Shown: positions 25,397 through 33,493 of the stretch, in pieces
Layout of the letters: the number at the start of each line of letters is the position of its first letter
How positions within the stretch are numbered: position 1 is the stretch's first letter
Assembly: GCA_017459985.1 (NCBI GenBank)
Contig: JAFUBX010000037.1
Location: 1-64,000 of the forward strand
Direction: 5' to 3'
Length of the DNA stretch: 64,000 nucleotides
Source of the DNA: Parasporobacterium sp.
Lineage (GTDB): Bacteria; Bacillota; Clostridia; Lachnospirales; Lachnospiraceae
The notes under the pieces: generated by a model
What the model saw: only the letters and a program-made list of their open reading frames with translations
The model's database searches: none
What the model was told of the DNA's origin: nothing
Position numbers and translations under genes: made by a program

Positions 25397-25849
25397 TCAC
25401 AGTTCCCGGGAGTCCAGAATGATCGTGAAGGGACCGTCGTTGACCAGCGAGACCTTCATTTCCGCACCGAAGGAACCGGTGGCTACCCGGTTGTCTCCCA
25501 GAATACTGCGGCAGGATGAGACCGTGTAATCATAAAGGGCTTCCGCGTGTTCCGGAGAGCCGGCATTCAGAAAGCTCGGGCGATTTCCCTTTCTGCAGTC
25601 GGCATACAGGGTAAACTGGGATACCAACAGCAGGGATCCGGACACGCTGTCCAGCGACAGATTGGTTTTGCCCTGCCCATCCCGGAAGATCCTGAGCCCC
25701 AGCATTTTCCGGATCAGCTTATCCGCAACCATAGCGTCATCTTCCTGGCATACGCCCACGAGTACCAGAAATCCCTGTCCGATCTGTCCGATGACCTGTC
25801 CCTCAACCTCCACACTGGCTTCGGTGACCCTCTGAATCACAAATTTCAT
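25397..25849 (-). CDS. dtd: D-aminoacyl-tRNA deacylase
   Basis: Dtd removes D-amino acids mis-loaded onto tRNA. The 150-residue protein has the full family pattern: MKFVIQRV opening, the catalytic-face motif SQFTLYAD, and a late NDGPFT in place of the usual NGPVT-type motif. AAGGAG lies about seven bases before the ATG. It is transcribed towards the cysteine-cluster gene, from which it is separated by a short gap without a T-run terminator. Confidence 0.95.
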   Translation of the reverse strand: MKFVIQRVTEASVEVEGQVIGQIGQGFLVLVGVCQEDDAMVADKLIRKMLGLRIFRDGQGKTNLSLDSVSGSLLLVSQFTLYADCRKGNRPSFLNAGSPEHAEALYDYTVSSCRSILGDNRVATGSFGAEMKVSLVNDGPFTIILDSREL

Positions 25850-25910
25850 AATGGTTCTCCTTTTTCTGTCTGCTGAAACTGATTATAGATAATATCTGCA
25901 GGCTTGGCAA

Positions 25911-26022
25911 TTATTTTGAGTCTTCTGCACCTTGGGTAGGTGCCTTCCCTGCTGTTGGAGGTGCCATAAAGTCCATGCTGCCGTTGACTTCATTCATACT
26001 TGCTTTCGTCATACCATTTGGA
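25911..26022 (-). pseudogene. Possible 3' remnant of a lost gene
   Basis: On the minus strand a frame ending in TAA at 25911 encodes about 37 protein-like residues (including NGMTKASMNEVNG and FMAPPTAGKAPTQ) before it runs, at its 5' side, straight into the 118-bp palindrome array. The composition is unlike the repeats and unlike translated noise, so it may be the C-terminal end of a gene cut by the array. No family is recognised. Confidence 0.25.
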
Positions 26023-26350
26023 CCATCCTGAAAATAATCGTCATTTACTATCCCTGCCATTTTTGCGAAAACAGGGATAAGACTTTCCAATAATTTCATA
26101 TATAGTCCAGTTTAGTCTCTCTCAGGACCTTCCTTTTGGACCATATTTTGAAAAATCGTCACTTTCTATCCCTGTTTTCAATTTCGAAACAGGGATATGA
26201 TTTATCAACAATTACATATGTGGTCCAATCCGGGCCCTCTCTTACCTCGCAATTCGGACTGTATATAAAAAAACTGCCAATTACTATCCCCATTTTCCGG
26301 ATCAGCGCAGGGATAGTAATCGGCAATTATTTCACTGATCACCCAAAGAC
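26005..26350. repeat. Three-unit 118-bp palindromic array
   Basis: Hairpins with the core TATCCCTG/CAGGGATA occur at 26049-26079, 26167-26197 and 26275-26325. Their centres are exactly 118 bases apart. Each unit begins with TTTGGACCAT or TTCGGACT and has a GGTCC or AGACC-like partner downstream. Stem lengths are 8, 11 and about 16 bp. The third unit is nearly identical to the copy at 11-110. Confidence 0.88.
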
Positions 26351-26463
26351 CAACAGATAAGAACAGCTGTATCCGCAAATTGCCGTTTCCGGGAAATAAC
26401 GGATACAAAGCCGTCGGCGTCCGGCTCAGACGTTCTCACTTAAAGTACACTTCAGCGGACGGC

Positions 26464-26510
26464 GGAAGGTCGGGCATGGAGTTTACAGGCTTTCTCTAAA
26501 AATACCTTCC
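26464..26510. repeat. GGAAGGT/ACCTTCC hairpin, single copy
   Basis: One 47-nt unit with 7-bp arms and the same interior as those at 270-390 and 46010-46130, followed by the shared tail TATATTTCCCTGC. Confidence 0.85.
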
Positions 26511-26654
26511 GCAGTATATTTCCCTGCATCGCAAGACATTACAGTTGCGAACACCTTCATCAGGTAACGTATTTGGAAATTATGAGATCTCCGGCAATGA
26601 TTTCGGAAGTCAGAGTCATCCATCATTTGTGGAGAAGCACCATCATTTTAACTC

Positions 26655-26683
26655 TTGCCTGGAAGGGACTGGATTTATATAAT
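26655..26683 (+). promoter_or_regulatory. Promoter of the U32-hemZ-cobS operon
   Basis: TTGCCT (26655-26660), a 17-base spacer and a perfect TATAAT (26678-26683) form a strong sigma-A-type promoter about 150 bases before the first U32 gene. Confidence 0.72.
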
Positions 26684-26840
26684 GTACGTATCCGGGAGCA
26701 GGGATGACAAAACCTCCGGCGCCCGGAAACGTACGAATCCGGAAGCGCACGGGTTCAAAGATGCAAAACTCCACAGACGTACAACTTCGGAAACGTACGC
26801 CCCCGAAGACGCATAACGCGAAAGATCATGGAAATATAAA

Positions 26841-28442
26841 ATGACCGGGCAGAGCAAACAGCAATTTCATATTCCGGAGATCCTGGCACCGGCCGGGACC
26901 GAAGGCGCCCTGAAGGCGGCCGTCAACGCCGGCTGTGATGCCGTGTATCTGGGAGGCAGTCTGTTCAGCGCCCGGGCATTTGCCGGTAATTTTGACGCGG
27001 ATGCAGTCGTGCGGGCGATAGAGTTCTGCCATCTGTTCGATGTCAAAGTCTATATGACGGTTAACACGCTGTTAAAGGAGCAGGAAATCAGTGCCCTGGA
27101 GTCGTATATGCGGCCCTTCTGTGAGACCGGGCTGGACGGAGTGATCATCCAGGATCCGGGAGTAGCAAGGATCCTCGGAAATGCATTTCCGGATCTGCCG
27201 CTGCATGCCAGCACCCAGATGAGCATTTCCTCCGTATACGGAGCGAAATTTCTGAAATCCCTCGGATTCACCCGGATCGTGCCTGCCAGGGAGCTGACCC
27301 TCAGGGAGATCACGGAAATCAAAAGCCAGGTTGACATTGAGATCGAGTCCTTTGTTCATGGAGCGATGTGCTATGCATATTCCGGAAAATGTCTGTTCAG
27401 CAGTTTTCTGGGCGGCAGATCCGGCAACCGGGGACGGTGCGCCCAGCCCTGCCGGCAGCGTTACGAACTGAAGACGGAGAGTGCAGATGGGCAGAACCGG
27501 AAACCGGTCCGGGAATACATCATGAGTATGAAGGATCTTTGTACGCTGGCGGAGCTTCCGGAGCTGATCGATGCGGGAATCGATTCCTTTAAGATCGAAG
27601 GCAGAATGAAGAATCCCTCCTACGTGGCAGCAACGGTGGACGCATACCGCAGAGCAAGGAATCTGTATCTGTCATCCGGAGATTCGCAGCGGAACAGAGG
27701 GGAGTACCGGGAACTGGCGGATCAGCTGATTCTCAGGATGCAGGATATCTACAACCGGGGCGGATTTTACTCCGGCTACTATTTCCCGAAGGAGCCGGTC
27801 AGTGAAAAGGGCAGCTCCTTCACAGCAGAGAAGGGCCGCCCCATGATCACCCCGGAACGGCCCAATCATACAGGCCTGCTGCTGGGGAAGGTAAAGAAGG
27901 TGCAGGGACCGGATGTCTCGATCCAACTGACCCACCCGGTGCACAGGCAGGATGTACTGGAGATCGAAGAAGCCGGAGTTGAGCTGACTTCTCCGGTGGA
28001 TTGCGCCGGGGACGGAATTCTGATCCTGAAGGGAAAGGAACTGAAAAAGATCCGGCCGGGGATGAGAGTCTTCCGGACCCGCAATCAGCAGCTGCTGGAC
28101 AGCGTTGAGGAGGATCTGATCCGGCGGGAACGGAAGGTTCCGGCAAAGGCTGTCGTGATTGCCCGAAAAGGAGCTCCGCTGCAGATCCGGCTGACATCCC
28201 GGGACGGGGCGGTCACGGTCCGTGTCGAAGGAGGTTCGGTGGAGCAGGCTGCCAGCAGCCCCTCCACCAGAGAGTCCCTTCTGGAAAAACTGAGCCGGAC
28301 CGGCGGAACCCATGTGGAACTGGACGCGGACTGTGAAATGGATCCGGATGTGTTTATTCCCATGAGCGAATTTAACGCGCTGCGGCGGAAAGCCGTGGAA
28401 CAGTTCAAACAAGCGCTTGCCGCCAGATACTATCGGAAATAA
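26841..28442 (+). CDS. U32 family peptidase, catalytic part
   Basis: A 533-residue U32 peptidase/hydroxylase-like protein. The N-terminal half has PEILAPAGTEGALKAAV, the core motif ESFVHGAMCYAYSGKC followed by GNRGRCAQPCR, and KIEGRMKNPSYVA, with the four cysteines expected in this family. The C-terminal part (about 345-530) looks like the DUF3656 collagenase-like domain ending in FNALRRKAVEQ. Many relatives continue into one further domain; here that portion is a separate downstream ORF. U32 proteins include collagenases and RNA/tRNA hydroxylation enzymes, so the substrate is uncertain. The first ATG follows only a weak ribosome site. Confidence 0.88.
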   Translation: MTGQSKQQFHIPEILAPAGTEGALKAAVNAGCDAVYLGGSLFSARAFAGNFDADAVVRAIEFCHLFDVKVYMTVNTLLKEQEISALESYMRPFCETGLDGVIIQDPGVARILGNAFPDLPLHASTQMSISSVYGAKFLKSLGFTRIVPARELTLREITEIKSQVDIEIESFVHGAMCYAYSGKCLFSSFLGGRSGNRGRCAQPCRQRYELKTESADGQNRKPVREYIMSMKDLCTLAELPELIDAGIDSFKIEGRMKNPSYVAATVDAYRRARNLYLSSGDSQRNRGEYRELADQLILRMQDIYNRGGFYSGYYFPKEPVSEKGSSFTAEKGRPMITPERPNHTGLLLGKVKKVQGPDVSIQLTHPVHRQDVLEIEEAGVELTSPVDCAGDGILILKGKELKKIRPGMRVFRTRNQQLLDSVEEDLIRRERKVPAKAVVIARKGAPLQIRLTSRDGAVTVRVEGGSVEQAASSPSTRESLLEKLSRTGGTHVELDADCEMDPDVFIPMSEFNALRRKAVEQFKQALAARYYRK

Positions 28443-28443
28443 G

Positions 28444-29442
28444 ATGAGAAGGATATATATTCGGGTCAGAACGAGGGAACAGCTGAATACAGTGCTGTCC
28501 GCGAAGGCGGATCAGAAAGGACCGGTCTTGCAGAAGGGCAGCGGCGCCGTGCAGCCAGGTGCTGGAGACTCTCTGCCGGGCAGCGGCGCCGTGCAGCCAG
28601 GTGCCGGGGACTCTCTGTCGGGCAGCGGCGCCCTGCTCCGGGACGTTCATGCGCTGCTCCTGGATTACGAGCTGGCGGGTGTCCTGAAAGACCGGGAGCT
28701 TTTCGGGCGGATAACAGCCCTGTTTCGGGAACGGTATCTCAGCCTCCCGGATGTGCTCCGGCAGTCCCGGGTTTCGGCGGTGGAGCAGACGCTCCGGTCC
28801 CTGCCGGAGGGAGTGGGGCTGATCGTCAAAAATCCGGACGAACTGGGCCTCATTCAGGATCTGGATTATCAGGGAGCGCTGATTGCGGATGCTTTTCTGT
28901 ATGCCTATAACAGCGAAGCGATCCGGTATTATCTGGAGCGGTTTCCTCAGATGAGATTCCTGTGCAGTGATGAACTGACCGATGCGGAACAGAGGGACAT
29001 GATATCCTCCCTTGAGAGGATCCTGCCTCCGGAAATGGAAGACGCAGCGCCGGAATCTGCATATACAGCGCCGGAATCTGCATATACAGCACCCGGGTCT
29101 GCAGGCGCAGCAGGCCGGTTTCTTTACAAAGCCTATGGGTATCAGCCTCTGATGATTACCAATCAGTGCCTGAGCAGAAATTACTCGGACTGCGCGCAGA
29201 AACGGATCGCTTTCCGGGATGAGAAAGGCGGGCGGTTTATCGCCGTCGCCGGATGCGGTCAGTGCAGCAGTACCATTTATAATGGAATGTGTACTTACAT
29301 GCTGGATAAGCCGAAGGAACAGATCGGTTCTGACATTTTGCTGGATTTTACGGTCGAGAACCGGGAAGAGACGGAGCGGATCCTGCATGGCGAAAAGCCC
29401 GGGGAGTACACCCGGGGACATCATTACCGGGGAATAGATTAA
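28444..29442 (+). CDS. Detached C-terminal part of a U32 peptidase
   Basis: A 332-residue protein that I read as the domain usually fused to the end of Lachnospiraceae U32 peptidases. The stretch YGYQPLMITNQCLSRN, then DCAQKRIAFRD and CGQCSSTIYN, is typical of that region. It starts one base after the upstream stop in a different frame. Residues 32-65 are two 14-residue repeats (GSGAVQPGAGDSL.; 42-bp units at 28537-28620) plus a partial third, and APESAYT is duplicated at 29047-29088 (21 bp). The stop overlaps the hemZ start (TAATG). Split gene versus old frameshift cannot be decided here. Confidence 0.68.
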   Translation: MRRIYIRVRTREQLNTVLSAKADQKGPVLQKGSGAVQPGAGDSLPGSGAVQPGAGDSLSGSGALLRDVHALLLDYELAGVLKDRELFGRITALFRERYLSLPDVLRQSRVSAVEQTLRSLPEGVGLIVKNPDELGLIQDLDYQGALIADAFLYAYNSEAIRYYLERFPQMRFLCSDELTDAEQRDMISSLERILPPEMEDAAPESAYTAPESAYTAPGSAGAAGRFLYKAYGYQPLMITNQCLSRNYSDCAQKRIAFRDEKGGRFIAVAGCGQCSSTIYNGMCTYMLDKPKEQIGSDILLDFTVENREETERILHGEKPGEYTRGHHYRGID

Positions 29443-30875
29443 TGATCAGGGTCATTTGCAGCAGCAATCAAATCATCTATTATGCATACCATCTGGTGAA
29501 GGCCTTTTATCCGGACCGGGAAGTGACGTCTGAAGTGAATCCCTGCCAGAAAACGCCGGTCCGTCTGGAGGGAGAGGTGGTGCTTGACCGGGTGGACGGG
29601 GAACGCTCTCTGTATGAAACCCTCCGCAATCTGACGGGGCAGGACCTGCCCTGGGGGATGCTGACTGGCGTACGGCCGACCAAGCTGGCGTCCGGGTGGC
29701 TCCGGGAGCATCCGGAGGTGCAGCAGCAAAGCGGAATGGAAGAATTCTCGGAATGGTTCGGCCGGGAGAGATTTGTCAGCCGGGAGAAGGCAGAGCTGGC
29801 ATACCGGATCGCCTGGAAGGAGCGGGAACTGAGCCCAGCGGATTTCCGGTCCCGGAAATATCTTCCGGGTTGGAGTCTTTATATCGGCATCCCCTTCTGT
29901 CCCAGTATCTGCAGCTACTGCTCCTTCAGTTCCGGCGCGATCGGAAAATACCGGGACAGGGTGGATCCCTATCTGGATGCCCTTTTTAATGAGATGCGGC
30001 AGAAAAAGGAAGGCTTCGGAATTCCCTCCACGGTCTATATCGGAGGAGGAACGCCGACTTCGCTGGAAACGCAGCAGCTGAAGAGGCTGCTGGATGAAGC
30101 GGATTCGGTTTTCGGGATCGCAGAGGGGCTGGCCTGCGGCGTGATCCGGGAGTACACTGTGGAAGCCGGGCGGCCCGACAGTATTACAAGGGACAAACTG
30201 GAGATTCTGCGGCAGCACGGCGTGACCCGCATTTCCATCAATCCCCAGTCCATGCAGCCGAAGACGCTGCAGGCCATCGGAAGATCCCATTCCGTGGAGC
30301 AGGTCCGGGAGGCGTTCCGGATGGCCCGGGAAATGGGATTTGACAATATCAATATGGATCTGATCATGGGACTTCCCGGAGAGACCAACGAGGATGTCCG
30401 GGATACGCTGCGGCAGATCCGTGAAATGGGGCCCGACAGCCTGACGGTCCATTCCCTGGCCATCAAACGCTCCTCCGCCATGGGGATTGCAAAGAAGCTG
30501 AGCCGGAGGGAAGAGTCGGGGCAGCCGGCGGATCTGCAGGAGGGCGATGGTCCCTCCGACATCAGCCGAATGATCCGGGATGCCTATGACTGTGCCGGAG
30601 AAATGGGAATGGAACCCTACTATCTCTACCGGCAGAAGAGCATTGCCGGCAATTTTGAGAATATCGGATATGCCCGGCCCGGAAAAGAAGGTCTGTACAA
30701 TATTCTGATCATCGAAGAACTGCAGAGCATTATCGGCTGCGGCGCGGGAAGCTCAACCAAGATCGTTTCGGAGGAAGAGATTCCCAATCCCGCCCGGAAC
30801 GGCCAGATGACCCACATGATCAGGAGCGAAAATGTAAAAAACATCGAAGAATACATTCTTCGATTCGGAGGTTAA
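29442..30875 (+). CDS. hemZ: HemZ-like oxygen-independent coproporphyrinogen dehydrogenase
   Basis: A 477-residue radical-SAM protein of the HemN/HemZ group. The iron-sulfur motif CPSICSYCSF (CxxxCxxC) lies near residue 152, followed by YIGGGTPTSL and the conserved ISINPQSM and DLIMGLPGET. HemZ has a longer N-terminal region than HemN, as here. True porphyrin activity is not assured, because several HemN relatives are haem chaperones. It overlaps the preceding ORF by one base and precedes cobS, so tetrapyrrole and cobamide functions are adjacent. Confidence 0.9.
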   Translation: MIRVICSSNQIIYYAYHLVKAFYPDREVTSEVNPCQKTPVRLEGEVVLDRVDGERSLYETLRNLTGQDLPWGMLTGVRPTKLASGWLREHPEVQQQSGMEEFSEWFGRERFVSREKAELAYRIAWKERELSPADFRSRKYLPGWSLYIGIPFCPSICSYCSFSSGAIGKYRDRVDPYLDALFNEMRQKKEGFGIPSTVYIGGGTPTSLETQQLKRLLDEADSVFGIAEGLACGVIREYTVEAGRPDSITRDKLEILRQHGVTRISINPQSMQPKTLQAIGRSHSVEQVREAFRMAREMGFDNINMDLIMGLPGETNEDVRDTLRQIREMGPDSLTVHSLAIKRSSAMGIAKKLSRREESGQPADLQEGDGPSDISRMIRDAYDCAGEMGMEPYYLYRQKSIAGNFENIGYARPGKEGLYNILIIEELQSIIGCGAGSSTKIVSEEEIPNPARNGQMTHMIRSENVKNIEEYILRFGG

Positions 30876-30876
30876 T

Positions 30877-31638
30877 ATGAGGAACAGTTTATGGATTGCC
30901 TTCCGGACCTACTCCAGGATCCCGGTGCCGGAAGCAGAATGGACAGAGCAGAATATGAAATATGCCCTGTGCTTCTTTCCGCTGGTCGGTGCGGTGATCG
31001 GAGCTTTGGAAATACTTTGGATGTTTCTGCAGCACCTGATCCGCTGCCCCTCCCTGCTGGCGGCGGTGATCGCGGCGGTGATTCCCGTGCTGGTTACCGG
31101 AGCGATCCATCTGGACGGATTCTGCGATACGGTGGATGCGCTGTCTTCCCATCAGGACCGGGAACGGATGCTGGAGATCATGAAAGACTCCCATACCGGC
31201 GCCTTCGCTGTGATTTCGGTGGTTCTGTATATGGTGGTGTATGCGGCTGCATTTACCGGAATTGTCAGCTACCGGAGTCTGTGGATCGTGGCGTTTGGGT
31301 TTGTGCTGTCCAGAAGCCTTTCCGCACTGGCAGTGGTGATGTTCCGGAGCGCAAAGAAAAACGGCATGCTGAATGCATTTTCCGGAACCGCTCAGGGATA
31401 CCGGGTCATGGTCACCATGGTGGTATACCTTGTTGTAAGCGCGCTGTTCATGATTCTGCTGGGGGGCCTCCGTGGCCTTGTGGCGCTGCTGGTCAATCTG
31501 TGTCTCTTTGCCTACTACAGGTTTTTGTCGTACCGGAAATTCGGCGGGATCACCGGGGATCTGGCGGGATGGTTCCTGCAGCTCTCGGAACTCGGAACCG
31601 TGCTGAGCGCTGCTTTGCTGGCTAACCTGATCACCTGA
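30877..31638 (+). CDS. cobS: Adenosylcobinamide-GDP ribazoletransferase (cobalamin synthase)
   Basis: CobS joins adenosylcobinamide-GDP to alpha-ribazole in the last steps of cobamide synthesis. The 253-residue membrane protein has the diagnostic HLDGFCDTVDAL and the following DSHTGAFAV, with several membrane helices. A good CGGAGG ribosome site lies just after hemZ. A CobC-like phosphatase gene follows about 420 bases later beyond a repeat island. No other cobamide gene is in the window. Confidence 0.94.
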   Translation: MRNSLWIAFRTYSRIPVPEAEWTEQNMKYALCFFPLVGAVIGALEILWMFLQHLIRCPSLLAAVIAAVIPVLVTGAIHLDGFCDTVDALSSHQDRERMLEIMKDSHTGAFAVISVVLYMVVYAAAFTGIVSYRSLWIVAFGFVLSRSLSALAVVMFRSAKKNGMLNAFSGTAQGYRVMVTMVVYLVVSALFMILLGGLRGLVALLVNLCLFAYYRFLSYRKFGGITGDLAGWFLQLSELGTVLSAALLANLIT

Positions 31639-31652
31639 CCGCCCGGGCCGTT

Positions 31653-31767
31653 GGGATTGTCGGGATCGCCGGGTTCTCCGGGCCGTCCGGGTCTTCGGTA
31701 TCGTCTGGCGTCGGGACCGCCGGGATTGCCGGGATCGTCGGGATTGCCGGGTTCGTCGGGCCATCGG
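31653..31767. repeat. Degenerate 9-bp G-rich minisatellite
   Basis: Beginning 15 bases after the cobS stop, units close to GGGATTGCC repeat at a 9-bp period with drift. One plus-strand frame reads as a collagen-like Gly-X-Y string, which I regard as a by-product of the 9-bp period. Confidence 0.75.
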
Positions 31768-31788
31768 ACAGGGGCTTTGCAAGGCGAA

Positions 31789-32038
31789 TACCGCAATGCT
31801 CGATATTTTCGGCAACGTTACCGCAATGCTCGACATTTTTGACAGCGGCTGCCGAAAAAATGCAGCAATGCGTGAGATTTTCGGCAGACACCCTCGAAAG
31901 ACCCGGATTTTGCCGAAAAAATGCAGCAATGCGTGAGTTTCTTGGCAGAAACGCCTCTCAGAGAGACTCCTTGCCGAAAAATTGCAGCAATGCGTGAGAT
32001 TTTCGGCAGAGGCTGCCGAAAAATTGCAGCATTGCGGA
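31789..32038 (+). repeat. GCAATGC element, copy E with extra left terminus
   Basis: The 221-base core (31818-32038) has four motif units and both termini, though the right end reads GCATTGCGGAA. A second left-terminus copy (TACCGCAATGCTCGATATTTTCGGCAA type) precedes it at 31789-31817, as if part of another element had been duplicated or inserted. The element ends 22 bases before the CobC-like gene start and reaches its ribosome-binding region. Confidence 0.9.
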
Positions 32039-32059
32039 AAAACAGGGAGAGGAGCACCA

Positions 32060-32659
32060 ATGGAACTGCTGCTGATCCGGCACGGACAGACCGCCGGGAA
32101 TCTGGAAAAACGATACATCGGGAAAACGGACGAGCCTTTGTGTGACATGGGACGGGAAATCCTGCGGCACAAGCGGGAAGCCGGGGTTTTCGGCAGGGAT
32201 CCGGAGCTGGTGTTTACAAGCCCGCTGCTCCGTTGTGTGCAGACGGCGCAGATCCTGTTTCCGGATGCGGAGAGGATCCTGATTCCGGAGCTGGCGGAAA
32301 TGGATTTCGGGATCTTTGAAAATCGGGCGTACAAAGGAGATCTGGAAAATTCCCCGGAATACAGCGAATGGCTGGAAAGTCTGTGCGAGGCTCCTGTTCC
32401 AGGCGGAGAGAGCAAACAGCAGTTTACGGAAAGGTGCCGGAGGGGGTTCGACGCAGCGATCTGCATTCTGGACGAACGGAAGGCGAAGGGATGCCCTGTG
32501 GAGAAAGCTGCGTTTGTGGTGCATGGAGGGACCGTGATGTCGATCCTTTCCGGACGGGCACGGGAAAAGAAAACCTACTATGAGTGGAATCCGGAAAATG
32601 CAGGAGGATATGCCTGCGAATGGGATAATGAGCAGCTCGTCCGGATCCGGAACCTGTGA
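32060..32659 (+). CDS. CobC-like histidine phosphatase
   Basis: A 199-residue histidine phosphatase (phosphoglycerate-mutase superfamily). The RHG motif LLIRHGQTAGN opens the protein (nucleophile His about residue 8), and the second catalytic His is in VHGGTVMS. Placement after cobS suggests alpha-ribazole phosphatase (CobC), but the superfamily is promiscuous. The frame is open upstream into GCAATGC element E; the ATG at 32060 has GGGAGAGGAG before it and starts the conserved domain directly. The 5' leader therefore contains repeat sequence. Confidence 0.82.
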   Translation: MELLLIRHGQTAGNLEKRYIGKTDEPLCDMGREILRHKREAGVFGRDPELVFTSPLLRCVQTAQILFPDAERILIPELAEMDFGIFENRAYKGDLENSPEYSEWLESLCEAPVPGGESKQQFTERCRRGFDAAICILDERKAKGCPVEKAAFVVHGGTVMSILSGRAREKKTYYEWNPENAGGYACEWDNEQLVRIRNL

Positions 32660-32788
32660 TCCGCCGAAAAACTGCCCGGAAACAGCTAAAAAGCAGCCTG
32701 GAGGGCCGCCGGAAAACTGCCGGGGATCACATTATTTTCGAAGAATTCCAAAAAGATATTAAAATATTTCGAAATATGATGTAGTATC

Positions 32789-32891
32789 CTGTTTATCAGG
32801 GGTACATAATAAACAGAGATCTCTTGACCAGATGTTGTTCTGCAGGAAGGCAACTTAAGCAGACCGGGCGGGAACGCCGGACAGAACAACA
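32789..32891 (+). promoter_or_regulatory. Inverted repeats in the leader of the sigma-factor operon
   Basis: Two perfect inverted repeats precede the sigma gene: CTGTTTAT (32789-32796) with ATAAACAG (32809-32816), and TGTTGTTCTG (32833-32842) with CAGAACAACA (32882-32891). The second would form a 10-bp stem in the transcript about 30 bases before the ATG. TAGTAT at 32782 is a possible -10, but no good -35 is seen. Function unknown. Confidence 0.5.
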
Positions 32892-32922
32892 ACCAGAGGC
32901 CAGGACAAAAAAAGGCTTAGAC

Positions 32923-33480
32923 ATGGAAGATAAACAGATTATAGAACTGCTTTTCGACAGATCCGAACAGGCACTGGAAGCGATCAGCAGCAAATACGGC
33001 AGACTGTGCTACAAACTGGCAGGGAATATCCTGAATAATGCCCAGGATTGTGAAGAATGCGTCAATGATGCTTATCTGGGCGTGTGGAACAGCATTCCGC
33101 CCAACAGGCCGGAATCACTGATGGCGTATCTGTGCCGGATCGTAAGGAATCTGTCCCTTAAGAAGTTCCGGTATAACACTGCGGACAAGAGGAATAGTTC
33201 CATGGAGGTCGCCATGGAAGAACTGGAAGGGTGTCTTGGTTCTTCGGAGGACGTGGAGCAGCAATACGAAGAGAAGGAGCTGAGCCGGACGATCAACCGG
33301 TTTATTGAGAAACTGAAACAGACAGACCGGGTCGTCTTTATCCGCAGATACTATTTTGCCGACTCCTATGAGGAGATCGCCAGGGCAGCCGGGATTTCCG
33401 AGAAGAATGTATCTGTGAAACTGACCAGGATACGCAGCAGGCTCAGGGAATATCTGCAGTCTGAGGGATATCATATTTAA
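32923..33480 (+). CDS. ECF-type sigma-70 family factor
   Basis: A 185-residue RNA polymerase sigma factor with regions 2 and 4 only. Region 2 includes DCEECVNDAYLGVWNSIPP and LCRIVRNLSLKKFR; region 4 is the helix-turn-helix SYEEIARAAGISEKNVSVKLTRIRSRL-like segment near the end. The upstream frame is open, but the ATG at 32923 begins the conserved region. It lies 13 bases before a DUF4349 gene whose N-terminus resembles a membrane-spanning anti-sigma factor, suggesting a sigma/regulator pair. Confidence 0.9.
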   Translation: MEDKQIIELLFDRSEQALEAISSKYGRLCYKLAGNILNNAQDCEECVNDAYLGVWNSIPPNRPESLMAYLCRIVRNLSLKKFRYNTADKRNSSMEVAMEELEGCLGSSEDVEQQYEEKELSRTINRFIEKLKQTDRVVFIRRYYFADSYEEIARAAGISEKNVSVKLTRIRSRLREYLQSEGYHI

Positions 33481-33493
33481 AGCGGGGAATCAT

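Larger units (their letters stand above)
26351..26840. other. Gene-free repeat region before the U32 operon
   Basis: After the 118-bp array comes a segment shared with 45940-46010 (ACGGATACAAA..CCG..GGCTCAG..), then a GGAAGGT hairpin (26464-26510) and a stretch resembling 490-535 (TATGAGAT.TCCGGC). From 26690 an AC/CG-rich segment carries loose repeats of CGGAAACGTACG. The U32 promoter is at 26655-26683. No gene is seen. Confidence 0.65.

Noticed and set aside
31651-31842. Collagen-like Gly-X-Y ORF after cobS
   Set aside because: It is produced by a 9-bp G-rich minisatellite, lacks a ribosome site and ends in repeat element E.
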